Below the pieces are notes generated by a model, which saw nothing but the letters and a program-made list of their open reading frames with translations, was not told where the DNA came from and searched no databases. Shown piece after piece: positions 5,691 to 13,462 of a stretch of 64,000 nt of DNA. The position numbers and the translations under genes are program-made. Every line of letters begins with the position of its first letter. The first letter of the stretch is position 1. This DNA is from Alistipes sp. GTDB taxonomy: Bacteria > Bacteroidota > Bacteroidia > Bacteroidales > Rikenellaceae. The stretch is from positions 1 through 64,000 of the forward strand of contig JAGAMA010000040.1 of assembly GCA_017624955.1 (NCBI GenBank). The letters run 5' to 3'.

Positions 5691-6722
5691 TTACTCGACC
5701 TCCCACGTTTCGCCCGAGCGGAGCAGATCATCCATGCAGCGAATCTTGCTCTTGGCCTTGACCTCCTCGACCTGCTGCTGAACGCCCTGATCGTAGATCA
5801 CCGGATCGTCCACATCGCGGATCACGCCCACGGCTACGGGGTAGTCGGGGTACTTCATGGCAGCCAGCATGGCGTGCAACGTCGTATCCTTCTCGTGTGC
5901 ATCGTGCGTCAAAAGATCCTCCTCCGTGTAGCCATCCTCACCGAGAGTTACCACCTTGAGCTTCATGTTCTCAAACACAAGACCCTTGTCGCGCTGGGCA
6001 CCGAAGATCATTTTCTCGCCGTGGCGCAGGGTAATCGTATGCTCCTGGCGCGTAGCCTTGTCGCCTGCAAAGAGGGCGTGGGTCTTGTCGTTGAAGATGA
6101 CGCAGTTCTGCAACACCTCCACCACCGACATACCCTTGTGCTTGGCGGCCGAGACGAGGCACTCCTTCGTCAGCATGACCTCCATGTCGATCGAGCGGGC
6201 AAAGAACGAACCCTTGGCACCAATGACCAACTCGCCCGGGTTGAAGGGCTTCTCGACCGTACCGTAGGGCGAGGTCTTGGTGATTTTGCCCAACTTCGAG
6301 GTGGGCGAGTACTGACCCTTCGTCAGGCCGTAGATCTCGTTGTTGAAGAGGATCATGTTCAGATCCACGTTGCGACGGATGGCGTGGATGAAGTGGTTAC
6401 CACCGATGGCCAGCGAGTCGCCGTCACCCGTAGCTACCCACACCGAGAGGTCGGGGTTGGCGGTCTTGACACCCGTAGCTACGGCGTTGGCACGGCCGTG
6501 TACGGAGTGGAAACCGAAGGTCTTCATGTAGTAGATAAAGCGCGACGAACAACCGATACCCGACACGAAGGTAAACTTGTTGTGGGGCGTATCGGTAGCA
6601 TCGGCGATCTCGGGCAGCGCGCGCTGCACGGCATTCAGGATGGCGTGGTCGCCACATCCCGGGCACCAGCGTACCTCCTGATCCGACTTAAAGTCTGCTG
6701 CGGTATATTTGAATTCTGCCAT
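5691..6722 (-). CDS. korB: 2-oxoglutarate (2-oxoacid):ferredoxin oxidoreductase subunit beta
   Basis: 343 residues, TPP-binding beta subunit. It oxidises a 2-oxoacid such as 2-oxoglutarate with CoA, passing electrons to ferredoxin. Visible features are the WCPGCG motif near the N-terminus and later cysteines (GIGCSS, LQNC) that together fit a [4Fe-4S] site, and the TPP-Mg motif GDGDSLAIGGNH. I placed the start at MAEFKYT (6722), 4 bp after the korA stop; an upstream in-frame ATG at 6749 would overlap korA. It pairs with korA in an anaerobic, incomplete-TCA type metabolism. Substrate specificity is inferred from family resemblance. Confidence 0.92.
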   Translation of the reverse strand: MAEFKYTAADFKSDQEVRWCPGCGDHAILNAVQRALPEIADATDTPHNKFTFVSGIGCSSRFIYYMKTFGFHSVHGRANAVATGVKTANPDLSVWVATGDGDSLAIGGNHFIHAIRRNVDLNMILFNNEIYGLTKGQYSPTSKLGKITKTSPYGTVEKPFNPGELVIGAKGSFFARSIDMEVMLTKECLVSAAKHKGMSVVEVLQNCVIFNDKTHALFAGDKATRQEHTITLRHGEKMIFGAQRDKGLVFENMKLKVVTLGEDGYTEEDLLTHDAHEKDTTLHAMLAAMKYPDYPVAVGVIRDVDDPVIYDQGVQQQVEEVKAKSKIRCMDDLLRSGETWEVE

Positions 6723-6726
6723 GACT

Positions 6727-8574
6727 CTACTTTTGCAATAAGGTTTCAAACTTCTCTTTCAGCTCGACGATGGTGAAGGGCTGACCCTCGACCTTGTTCA
6801 TCTGCTGGTACTCGAACTCCTGGAACTGCTGACGGAGGTAGTTGGCAAACTGACCCTCGTTGAGCTCGCAGACAACGATCTTCTTGAACTTGGCGAAGAT
6901 CTCACGCACACCCTTCGGCAGGGGGTTGATGTAGTTGAAGTGGCACAGCGACACGCTCTTGCCCTCCTCGCGGAGCTGATCCACGGCATTCTGCAGGTGG
7001 CCGCGCGTACCGCCCCAACCTACTACGAGCAGGTCGCCCTCCTCGTTGCCATAAACCGTCTGTGCGGGGATGTAGTCGGCTACCTTTCTGACCTTCTCGG
7101 CACGCAGGAAGGTCATCTTCTGGTGGTTCGCGGGGTCGTGCGAGATCGAACCCTTCACGGCATCCTTCTCCAGACCACCTACACGGTGCTCCAGACCCGT
7201 CTTACCCGGGAAGGCCCAGCCGCGCGCCAGCTTCTCGTTGCGCACATAGGGCATGAAGCCACCCTCGGGCGCGGTCTCCACGATCGGGGGAACGATCGCG
7301 GGGTAGTCCTTCATCGAGGGGATGCGCCACGGCTCCGAACCGTTGGCGATAAAGCCGTCGGTAAGCAGTACAACGGGGGTCATGTGCTCCATGGCCAGAC
7401 GACCCGCCTCGAAGGCGTAGTGGAAGCAGTCGCTGGGCGACGAGGCGGCCACGACGATCAGCGGACACTCGCCGTTGCGGCCATAGAGTGCCTGTACGAG
7501 GTCGCTCTGCTCGGTCTTGGTCGGCAGACCCGTCGAGGGACCTCCGCGCTGCACATCGACCACCACCAGCGGCAACTCGATCATCACGGCCAGACCCAGC
7601 GCCTCGCTCTTGAGCGAAAGACCCGGACCCGAGGTCGAGGTAACGGCGAAGTTACCTGCATAGGCGGCACCGATGGCGGTGCAGATACCGGCGATCTCAT
7701 CCTCGGCCTGCACGGTCTTTACATTCAGATCCTTGCGCTTGGCAAGCTCCTCGAGGATGACCGTGGCGGGGGTGATGGGGTACGAACCGCAGAAGAGCGG
7801 CAGACCGGCCTTCTCGGCAGCAGCCATCAGACCCCAAGCCGTTGCTACGTTACCCGAAATGGTGCGGTAGGTACCCTTCTCCAGATGCGCCGAGCCGACA
7901 CGGTAGTGGCTGGCCAGCTGGTGGGTGTTGGCGGCAAAGTTATAACCGGCCTTGATGGCGAGCTTGTTGGCCTCGGCGATCAAGGGATTCTTCTTTTGGA
8001 ATTTGGCCTCCAGGTATTGGAAGGCGTGATCCTCGTGGCAGTCGAAGAGCCAGAAGCAGATGCCCAGGGCAAACATGTTCTTGCACTTCACGATCGCGCG
8101 GTTGTCGAGGCCCGTATCCTTCAAGGCCTCGCGCGTGAGCGAGGTGATGTCGGGAGCTACGATGTTGTAGTCGCCCAGACCCAGCTCCTCGATTGGATCG
8201 AGGGTCGCAAAACCAGCCTTCTTGAGGCTCTCCTCGGTGATCGAGTCGCCATCCAAGATGACCGTGGCCGAACGCTTCAGCCACTTGCGGTTGGCCTTCA
8301 GCGCTGCGGGGTTCATGGCTACCAGCACATCGCAGTAGTCGCCCGGATTGAGCTCGCGGTGGTCGCCAAAGTGTACCTGGAAACCCGAAACACCCGCAAC
8401 TGTGCCCTGCGGAGCTCGGATTTCGGCCGGATAGTCGGGGAAGGTCGAGATGCCGTTACCCTCCAAGGCGGCCGTGTCGGAAAAGAGTGTGCCTGTGAGC
8501 TGCATGCCGTCGCCCGAGTCGCCCGAGAAGCGAATCACAACGTCGTGCAACTCCTGCACCTTGTTTTGTTCCAT
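6727..8574 (-). CDS. korA: 2-oxoglutarate (2-oxoacid):ferredoxin oxidoreductase subunit alpha (gamma-alpha fusion)
   Basis: 615 residues. The N-terminal part (about 1-190, starting VVIRFSGDSGDGMQ) is the gamma/CoA-side domain. The rest is the alpha pyrimidine-binding domain (SYPITPATVILEEL, AEDEIAGICTAIGAAYAG, TSTSGPG) and the C-terminal domain III. The fused gamma-alpha layout is the usual Bacteroidetes form. It works with KorB as an alpha-beta complex linking the TCA branch to ferredoxin. A -7 box lies about 50 bp upstream and the next gene follows after 4 bp, so korAB is a two-gene operon closed by the terminator at 5641-5667. Confidence 0.92.
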   Translation of the reverse strand: MEQNKVQELHDVVIRFSGDSGDGMQLTGTLFSDTAALEGNGISTFPDYPAEIRAPQGTVAGVSGFQVHFGDHRELNPGDYCDVLVAMNPAALKANRKWLKRSATVILDGDSITEESLKKAGFATLDPIEELGLGDYNIVAPDITSLTREALKDTGLDNRAIVKCKNMFALGICFWLFDCHEDHAFQYLEAKFQKKNPLIAEANKLAIKAGYNFAANTHQLASHYRVGSAHLEKGTYRTISGNVATAWGLMAAAEKAGLPLFCGSYPITPATVILEELAKRKDLNVKTVQAEDEIAGICTAIGAAYAGNFAVTSTSGPGLSLKSEALGLAVMIELPLVVVDVQRGGPSTGLPTKTEQSDLVQALYGRNGECPLIVVAASSPSDCFHYAFEAGRLAMEHMTPVVLLTDGFIANGSEPWRIPSMKDYPAIVPPIVETAPEGGFMPYVRNEKLARGWAFPGKTGLEHRVGGLEKDAVKGSISHDPANHQKMTFLRAEKVRKVADYIPAQTVYGNEEGDLLVVGWGGTRGHLQNAVDQLREEGKSVSLCHFNYINPLPKGVREIFAKFKKIVVCELNEGQFANYLRQQFQEFEYQQMNKVEGQPFTIVELKEKFETLLQK

Positions 8575-8622
8575 GGTGTTAGTTTATTGATTTTAAGTAT
8601 AGGTTGATTCCTCTTTATTAAA

Positions 8623-8630
8623 CAAAGATA
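8623..8630 (-). promoter_or_regulatory. korAB promoter -7 box
   Basis: On the minus strand this reads TATCTTTG, the Bacteroidetes TAnnTTTG consensus, 49 bp before the korA start. The -33 region is not obvious. Confidence 0.6.
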
Positions 8631-8692
8631 TACAATTTATTGTTAGTTGATTCACACAACTAAAAATATTTTTGATTTTTGCTTCGAATTGT

Positions 8693-9463
8693 CTATTTTG
8701 CCTTGGCGCAGAGGATGCCGGCCTCGTAGAGCAGGTAGAGCGGCAGGAAGACCACGGCAAGCGTGAAGGGGTCGCCCGAAGGGGTGATCAGGGCTGCAAC
8801 AACGAGCAGTGCGCAGACCACATAGCGGCGCGCGGCGCGCAGTTGCGCGCGCTTGACAAGGCCGAGCGCGGAGAGCAGCCAAACGACGATCGGCAGCTCG
8901 AAGGCAAGCCCCATCGTGAGGGTCATGCCCCAGAAGTTATTCATGTAGGATTGGAGCGAAATCTGCGTGGCAATCGCATCGCTCAACGAATATTGCGCCA
9001 GAAAGCGGAACATGATGGGGAATACGATCAGGTAGCCGACAAGGCACCCCGCATAGAAGAGTCCTCCGCCACTTACGAAGGCGATGCGCACGCCGCGCAC
9101 CTCCCGCGGGTAGAGCGCAGGGCTGATGAAGCGCCAAATTTCGTAGAGCAGGTAGGGAACCGTGAGCAGCAACGCCCCATAAAACGAGGCGCTCAGGTGG
9201 GTCGTAAATTGCGAGGCTACATGGATGTTGATCAGCTCGACCTCGAGGGGTTTTGATCCGAAAATCGAGGCCGAACCCGCCAGGCGGGCTATCCAGCGAT
9301 AGAGGATGAAATCCTCCTCCGTGGGGGCGAGAATCACCTCTTGGAAGAGTGTCGGCATAGCCACAAAGAGGGCGATCATGCCGACCAATAAGAAGGCGGC
9401 AACACGCAACACCCCCGCACGCAACGTGTCGAGGTGATCCCAGAAATTCTGCTCCCCCTGCAT
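8693..9463 (-). CDS. tatC: Sec-independent protein translocase TatC
   Basis: 256 residues with six hydrophobic segments. It is the TatC core of the twin-arginine translocase, which recognises folded precursors with RR signal peptides. The N-terminus has the cytoplasmic FWDHLDTLR motif typical of TatC, and later segments carry SFYGALLLTVPYLLYEIWRFISPALY and FPIMF, both characteristic. It lies 12 bp downstream of tatA and shares its promoter. Only one TatA/B-type gene is present here, as in minimal TatAC systems. Confidence 0.93.
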   Translation of the reverse strand: MQGEQNFWDHLDTLRAGVLRVAAFLLVGMIALFVAMPTLFQEVILAPTEEDFILYRWIARLAGSASIFGSKPLEVELINIHVASQFTTHLSASFYGALLLTVPYLLYEIWRFISPALYPREVRGVRIAFVSGGGLFYAGCLVGYLIVFPIMFRFLAQYSLSDAIATQISLQSYMNNFWGMTLTMGLAFELPIVVWLLSALGLVKRAQLRAARRYVVCALLVVAALITPSGDPFTLAVVFLPLYLLYEAGILCAKAK

Positions 9464-9475
9464 GGGTCGGATCGG

Positions 9476-9664
9476 CTATTTGGTAGGCTCGTTCTCCTCC
9501 TTGTCGGGGTTCTGCATCCCCTCCTTGAACGAGCGGACACCCTTGCCCAGCCCCTTCATCAGTTCGGGAATCTTCTTGCCGCCGAACAATAGCAGCACAA
9601 CCAGGGCGATGATAATCAGCTCACCCCAACCGAGGTTGCCAAGAAACAACAGATGGTTCATCAT
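9476..9664 (-). CDS. tatA: Sec-independent protein translocase TatA
   Basis: 62 residues. It has a short N-terminal membrane helix (GWGELIIIALVVLLLFG), the hinge GGKKIPELMKGLGKG and an amphipathic helix ending in an acidic tail, exactly the TatA layout. It oligomerises to let folded proteins through the inner membrane together with TatC, encoded 12 bp downstream. The FGGKKIPEL motif identifies TatA rather than TatB. Its promoter box lies about 25 bp upstream, so the leader is very short. Confidence 0.95.
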   Translation of the reverse strand: MMNHLLFLGNLGWGELIIIALVVLLLFGGKKIPELMKGLGKGVRSFKEGMQNPDKEENEPTK

Positions 9665-9688
9665 GCGAAAAAATTAGGTCCTATTCGA

Positions 9689-9719
9689 CAAATGTAGTGA
9701 TTTATTTTCGCTTTCGCAA
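9689..9719 (-). promoter_or_regulatory. tatAC promoter
   Basis: On the minus strand, TTG (9719-9717), 20 bp and then TACATTTG (9696-9689) match the Bacteroidetes -33/-7 pattern. It lies just before the tatA start at 9664. Confidence 0.7.
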
Positions 9720-9722
9720 CCC

Positions 9723-10667
9723 TTAGCGCACCAGCAGGTAGATGTAGCCGGCGTAGAGCAGCAGGAAAATCACACCCTCGGCACGATCCAGCTCACGGCG
9801 ACGGAACGTGAAGCTCGTCACATAGAGCAGTACGGCCGTCAGGAGCGTAACCAGGAGGTCGAAGAGCGTGATGCCGCCCATCGTCAGGGGGTTGATCGTC
9901 GAGGAGACACCGAGGATCAGCAGGATGTTGGCGATGTTCGAACCCACGACATTACCCAGGGCCATGCCCACCTTGCCTTTGAGGAACGATACGACCGAGG
10001 CGGCCAACTCGGGAAGTGACGTACCGCCGGCCACGAGCGTAATGGCGATGACCGACTCCGAGATACCGAGCTTGCGGGCTATCGAGGTGGCGCTGTCGAG
10101 GAACAACTCGCCACCGAAAACTAAGCCACAAAGACCGCCCACGATCATCACGATCGTCAGCCACCAGGCCATCGGCTTCGCGCCATCCTCCACCTTTTCG
10201 GGGCGCTTGGCCGTGCGGATGGTCCAGGTCATCAGACCGATGTAGAGCAGCAACATAATCGCACCATCGAAGCGTGAAATCGTGTCGGTCGATCCCCAGC
10301 CGATCAGCGTGTCGCAGGCCATCACGACGAAGAGAGCCGAGACCAGCACGCAGAAGGGGATGTCGAAACGGATGTTCTCCTTCGTGAAGGCAATCGGGTG
10401 AATGATCGAGCAGAGACCCAACACCATGAAGACGTTGAAGATGTTCGAGCCGACCACGTTGCCGATGGCCATGTCGCTCTGCCCGTTGATCGACGAGAGC
10501 ACCGAGACAACCATCTCGGGCATCGAGGTACCAATGGCAACGATCGTAAGACCGATCAAAAATTCGGGCATGCGGAGGCGTTGTGCCAGGGCCGATGCGC
10601 CATCCGTGAGGTAGTTTGCGCCGCCCAGGATCAGCGCCAGGCCGACGAGGAGTAAGAGAATATCCAT
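9723..10667 (-). CDS. Calcium/sodium antiporter (CaCA family, YrbG-like)
   Basis: 314 residues, about ten membrane helices. The two alpha repeats that form the ion path are clear: alpha-1 with GLTIVAIGTSMPEMVVS (residues about 38-54) and alpha-2 with AITLVAGGTSLPELAAS (about 210-226). Each repeat carries the conserved acidic residue in the GTSxPE motif. It probably exports Ca2+ in exchange for Na+ at the inner membrane. It starts 32 bp after the stop of the ZIP transporter gene and no separate promoter is obvious, so the two metal transporters are probably cotranscribed. Confidence 0.9.
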   Translation of the reverse strand: MDILLLLVGLALILGGANYLTDGASALAQRLRMPEFLIGLTIVAIGTSMPEMVVSVLSSINGQSDMAIGNVVGSNIFNVFMVLGLCSIIHPIAFTKENIRFDIPFCVLVSALFVVMACDTLIGWGSTDTISRFDGAIMLLLYIGLMTWTIRTAKRPEKVEDGAKPMAWWLTIVMIVGGLCGLVFGGELFLDSATSIARKLGISESVIAITLVAGGTSLPELAASVVSFLKGKVGMALGNVVGSNIANILLILGVSSTINPLTMGGITLFDLLVTLLTAVLLYVTSFTFRRRELDRAEGVIFLLLYAGYIYLLVR

Positions 10668-10699
10668 TGCGTAAATTTTCGGTTTCTTATGGGTTTGTA

Positions 10700-11500
10700 T
10701 TACAGCATTAACAGGCTGACAGCCATGACGATCATGCCGACCACCACACCGGCGATGGCCGTGTGTGCCTCGCCATATTCACGGGCGGCAGGCAGCAGTT
10801 CATCGAGCGAAATATAGACCATGATACCCGCCACGGAGCTGAGTACGCAGCCGAGTAGCGTGGGGGTCAGGATCGGTGCCAGCAGCAGCCAGGCCACGAG
10901 CGCTCCGAGGGGCTCGGCAAGACCCGAGAGGAGTGACCACAGGAAGGCCTTCTTGCGGCTCTCGGTGGCGTAGAAGATAGGCACCGAAACGGCAATACCC
11001 TCGGGGATATTGTGGATCGCCACAGCCACGGCAATCGCCAGACCGAGCGTGGGGTCGTTCATGCCGGCCGTGAAGGTGGCAATACCCTCCGGGAAGTTGT
11101 GGATGGCGATCGCCAGGGCCGACATCAGCCCGACACGCATGAGCTTCGACTGCTTGGGCTTATGTTGCAGCTCCTCAACGCGGTGCGCCTCGTGCGGATT
11201 CTCGAACGAGGGTACGAGGTAGTCGATCAGTCCGATCAGTGCCATGCCTGCGAAGAAGGCGGCCGTATTCAGCCACTCGGCCCCCTTGTCGCCAATGGCC
11301 TCCGCGAGAAGCTCACCGCCCTGCGGCAGCAGCTCCACGAACGAGACATAGACCATCACACCGCCCGAAAGACCCATCGAGAAGGAGAGCAGGCGGCGAT
11401 TCGTGCTCTTGGCTACGAAGGCGATGATGCTGCCGATGCCCGTAGCCAAACCGGCCGCGAGCGTCAAGAGAAAGGGGAGTGTGAATTGTTGCATGGTCAT
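10700..11500 (-). CDS. ZIP family divalent metal transporter (ZupT-like)
   Basis: 266 residues, eight membrane helices. The two metal-binding helices carry HNFPEGIATF and HNIPEGIAVSV, the His-Asn-x-Pro-Glu-Gly signature of ZIP transporters close to ZupT, which import Zn2+ and other divalent ions. I set the start at 11500 (MTMQQFTL; 11494 is also possible). The -7 box at 11509-11516 leaves no room for the longer open frame upstream and implies an almost leaderless mRNA. It is the first gene of a metal-transport pair with the Na+/Ca2+ exchanger. Confidence 0.88.
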   Translation of the reverse strand: MTMQQFTLPFLLTLAAGLATGIGSIIAFVAKSTNRRLLSFSMGLSGGVMVYVSFVELLPQGGELLAEAIGDKGAEWLNTAAFFAGMALIGLIDYLVPSFENPHEAHRVEELQHKPKQSKLMRVGLMSALAIAIHNFPEGIATFTAGMNDPTLGLAIAVAVAIHNIPEGIAVSVPIFYATESRKKAFLWSLLSGLAEPLGALVAWLLLAPILTPTLLGCVLSSVAGIMVYISLDELLPAAREYGEAHTAIAGVVVGMIVMAVSLLML

Positions 11501-11508
11501 ACGATTGG

Positions 11509-11540
11509 CAAAGATAGTGCAAGCCGAGCGCAATGCCAAA
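11509..11540 (-). promoter_or_regulatory. Promoter of the ZIP transporter gene
   Basis: On the minus strand TTTG (11540-11537), 20 bp and TATCTTTG (11516-11509) match the consensus. Transcription would start within a few bases of the ATG at 11500. Confidence 0.75.
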
Positions 11541-11605
11541 AAAATCGGGCAAAAAGCACGACAACACGCGACGACCAAAGGGCGCGGAGTGGCGGTTTGT
11601 GAGTG

Positions 11606-11730
11606 GTTTTAGCCTTTCGTTTGCCGAAGGCAATGAACAAGAAGATGAAACACATCGGACACAAGCGAGCTTGATGTCCGTGGTGATTCATCTTCTTGTC
11701 CCTCCTACGGAGGGTTCGAAAGGCTAAAAC
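11606..11730. repeat. Cloverleaf repeat copy 1
   Basis: A perfect 14-bp outer stem (11606-11619 with 11717-11730, gttttagcctttcg) encloses a left hairpin ttgcc-gaa-ggcaa (11621-11633), a long central arm (acaagaagatgaa with ttcatcttcttgt, apex cacaag/cttg) and a right hairpin ccctcc-tac-ggaggg (11700-11714). It is the clearest member of a family also at 25443, 42352 and 50283. In the 851-bp gap 11501-12351 the other contents are a tatagacaatc-type repeat, a short AT repeat, a promoter and a long leader. Confidence 0.85.
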
Positions 11731-11767
11731 TGCCAATAGGGGAGATCCCCCTCAACTAAAAAAAAGA

Positions 11768-11830
11768 TATAGACAATCCCTCCAAACCTCCCTTTGATAA
11801 GGGAGGCTTTGTCGCTACGCTCCCTGGGTG
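11768..11830 (+). repeat. Intergenic repeat of the tatagacaatc type
   Basis: Contains tatagacaatccctccaa, a cctccctttgataagggagg hairpin and gtcgctacgctcc. Related copies lie at 25596-25664, 36587-36738, and in reverse orientation at 26529-26665 and 50188-50250, always between genes. Confidence 0.75.
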
Positions 11831-11947
11831 GAGCTGACGATTGTCGTGATTTTTACCCGATAATAAAAGGGCATTGCCGAGGCGCAGCCTATCTAAACCG
11901 AGCGGCGCGGGTCGGAAGACTCCGCGGAGCGAAGGTAAAGATAGTGC

Positions 11948-11967
11948 AAAATTAAGAATTAAAAATT
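11948..11967 (+). repeat. Short AT repeat (aattaagaattaaaaatt)
   Basis: A simple AT motif that recurs several times in tandem at 50034-50076. No function is evident. Confidence 0.5.
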
Positions 11968-12029
11968 GGGGCGGGAAGCGGGATTTTCGGGTCGGGTTGG
12001 ATGAGGAAATTACTTTTTTTGGTCCAATC

Positions 12030-12060
12030 TTGTGTGTTTAACGATTATTTTATAATTTCG
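12030..12060 (+). promoter_or_regulatory. Promoter of the first tandem secreted-protein gene
   Basis: TTG (12030-12032), 20 bp and TAATTTCG (12053-12060) are close to the Bacteroidetes consensus (one mismatch in TTTG). It would give a leader of about 285 nt before the start at 12352. Confidence 0.45.
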
Positions 12061-12351
12061 TGATGCTATTCTGCGGAGTAGTGTACATAGTTTAGTGAAA
12101 GTGTTTCGCTAATCCTTGGCATTAAAATATGGCGATTTTAGAGAATAAGGATAACGAATACGCTCATCACCGTTTATAGGTGTGCCTTTCGGTGCGCGCT
12201 ATACGGTGTGGGGTATGTTTATTTATTCTCGGGTCACGCCTAATGCCGAATAGACGAATCGACTCCACACTTTCTTTATTTTTTACCGAGAACAAATAGT
12301 CCGTCGGAGTCGGGGATTTAGGCAGAGTTTATTAACCTAAATTTCAACTTT
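12061..12351 (+). promoter_or_regulatory. Long leader with hairpins upstream of the tandem paralogs
   Basis: The leader contains a stable hairpin at 12176-12202 (ATAG-G-GTGTGCC, loop TTTC, GGTGCGC-GCTAT with G-U pairs). It also has long-range complementarity between gtgtggggt (about 12205) and actccacac (about 12260), and between ttctcggg and accgagaa. No open frame explains it. It could be a regulatory RNA leader; I cannot match it to a known riboswitch. Confidence 0.4.
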
Positions 12352-13317
12352 ATGAGAGGCAAAATTGTCGTTTTGTGCATGCTCTTTGTGTGTTTTGCAA
12401 CCACGATGGCATCGGCTCAGTTCTACAACAAAAAGAAGGTCGTCATTACCGAGGTGGTCGATAAAGCAGGTGATGTGGCTGACGGCACAAAGGTCTTTAT
12501 TCGCAGTGCCCTGACCGATGCCATTACCAATTCGGAGGGCTACACGGGCTTTTGCGATGTGAGCATTGTTTCGATTGAGTACAACTTTGCCCGTACCGGT
12601 ACGCTGTCACGAGAGTCGCTGTCGGTGATTTATCAACGCTACGCTGCCGAGTTTGTGCTGGTTTCGGAGATCAATGCGTTGGATAGTCAGTCGGTGCTTC
12701 TGACGGCCCGCATCATCAATACCCACACGGGTGAGATTATCAACTCGGCTATGCAGCGAGTGATGGCCGATTTGGACTACCTGCCCGCAGCTTGCAACCA
12801 GTTGGTGATAAAGTTGTTGCGTGAGAAGAGTGCAACGGCCGATACCGCTGCTCCCGCCCCGAAGCGTGCCGCAGCTGCCTTCTTTGCCAACGCTCCTGCC
12901 TCCTCACCTGCTCCTGCTCCTGCTCCTGCGGTGCGCACCTACAAGGTGGGTGACTACATCGAAATCAATGGTGTGGGCGGTGTGGTCTTTGTTGTGTGGA
13001 ACAATGGGCAAAACGGCAAGGCGGTATCGTTGAAAGAGTTTAGGTGTGATTGGTATTCGGCGGTTCAGAAATGCAGCTCGTTAGGCAAAGGATGGCGACT
13101 TCCCTCGAAGAGTGAGTTGCAGGCTGTATCTAATCAAAAAAGTGCAATTAACAACACCCTGGCTTCGATGGCTGAAAATGGGCTGGACGACAAATGCCAT
13201 TGGTCGTCTGATGAGCATACTTCAACCAGCGCGTGGGTTGTCTCTATAGTCGATGGCGTCACCATCCACCCCAATAAGGGCTATGACGCCCCTGTGCGCG
13301 CCGTGTCCGCTTTTTAA
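12352..13317 (+). CDS. Secreted two-domain protein, tandem copy 1 (LpoB/CsgG-like + DUF1566/lectin-like)
   Basis: 321 residues. A signal peptide (about 1-23, ending ASAQ) precedes a domain (about 24-165) with VVITEVVDKAGD, KVFIRSALTDAI and VLVSEI motifs that resemble the CsgG/LpoB/TolB-N type alpha/beta fold. A Pro/Ala linker (about 168-200) leads to a C-terminal domain (about 200-321) with GWRLPSKSELQAV, HWSSDE and a final VRAVSAF, a pattern seen in DUF1566 and FGE/C-type-lectin-like domains. It is probably periplasmic or at the cell surface, perhaps binding a ligand. A close paralog follows 145 bp downstream. Divergence between the two is concentrated in the last 45 residues. Confidence 0.65.
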   Translation: MRGKIVVLCMLFVCFATTMASAQFYNKKKVVITEVVDKAGDVADGTKVFIRSALTDAITNSEGYTGFCDVSIVSIEYNFARTGTLSRESLSVIYQRYAAEFVLVSEINALDSQSVLLTARIINTHTGEIINSAMQRVMADLDYLPAACNQLVIKLLREKSATADTAAPAPKRAAAAFFANAPASSPAPAPAPAVRTYKVGDYIEINGVGGVVFVVWNNGQNGKAVSLKEFRCDWYSAVQKCSSLGKGWRLPSKSELQAVSNQKSAINNTLASMAENGLDDKCHWSSDEHTSTSAWVVSIVDGVTIHPNKGYDAPVRAVSAF

Positions 13318-13354
13318 TCAGTCTTCTTTGTCGATTTTCCCCGGCTCTGCTTTT

Positions 13355-13374
13355 CGGTAGGACCGATTTTTTTT
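13355..13374 (+). terminator. Terminator-like hairpin after copy 1
   Basis: A small stem, cggt-agg-accg, is followed by eight T residues. It is the degenerate counterpart of the strong terminator after copy 2. Confidence 0.45.
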
Positions 13375-13381
13375 GATATTG

Positions 13382-13413
13382 TTTGGCCGTTTGAAACGGT
13401 TTTTCTAATTTTG
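13382..13413 (+). promoter_or_regulatory. Promoter of tandem copy 2
   Basis: TTTG (13382-13385), 20 bp and TAATTTTG (13406-13413) match the consensus. The start codon is at 13463, so this copy has a short leader unlike copy 1. Confidence 0.7.
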
Positions 13414-13462
13414 TATAATTATAGATTGTTTACCCCAAGCAAAATGATAAAATAAATATATT

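Noticed and set aside
5688..8607. Long plus-strand frames opposite korA and korB
   Set aside because: No family similarity; korAB motifs, promoter and terminator on the minus strand explain the region.
11500..11578. Longer N-terminus for the ZIP transporter
   Set aside because: The promoter box at 11509-11516 lies inside the extension, and the added residues are not signal- or family-like.
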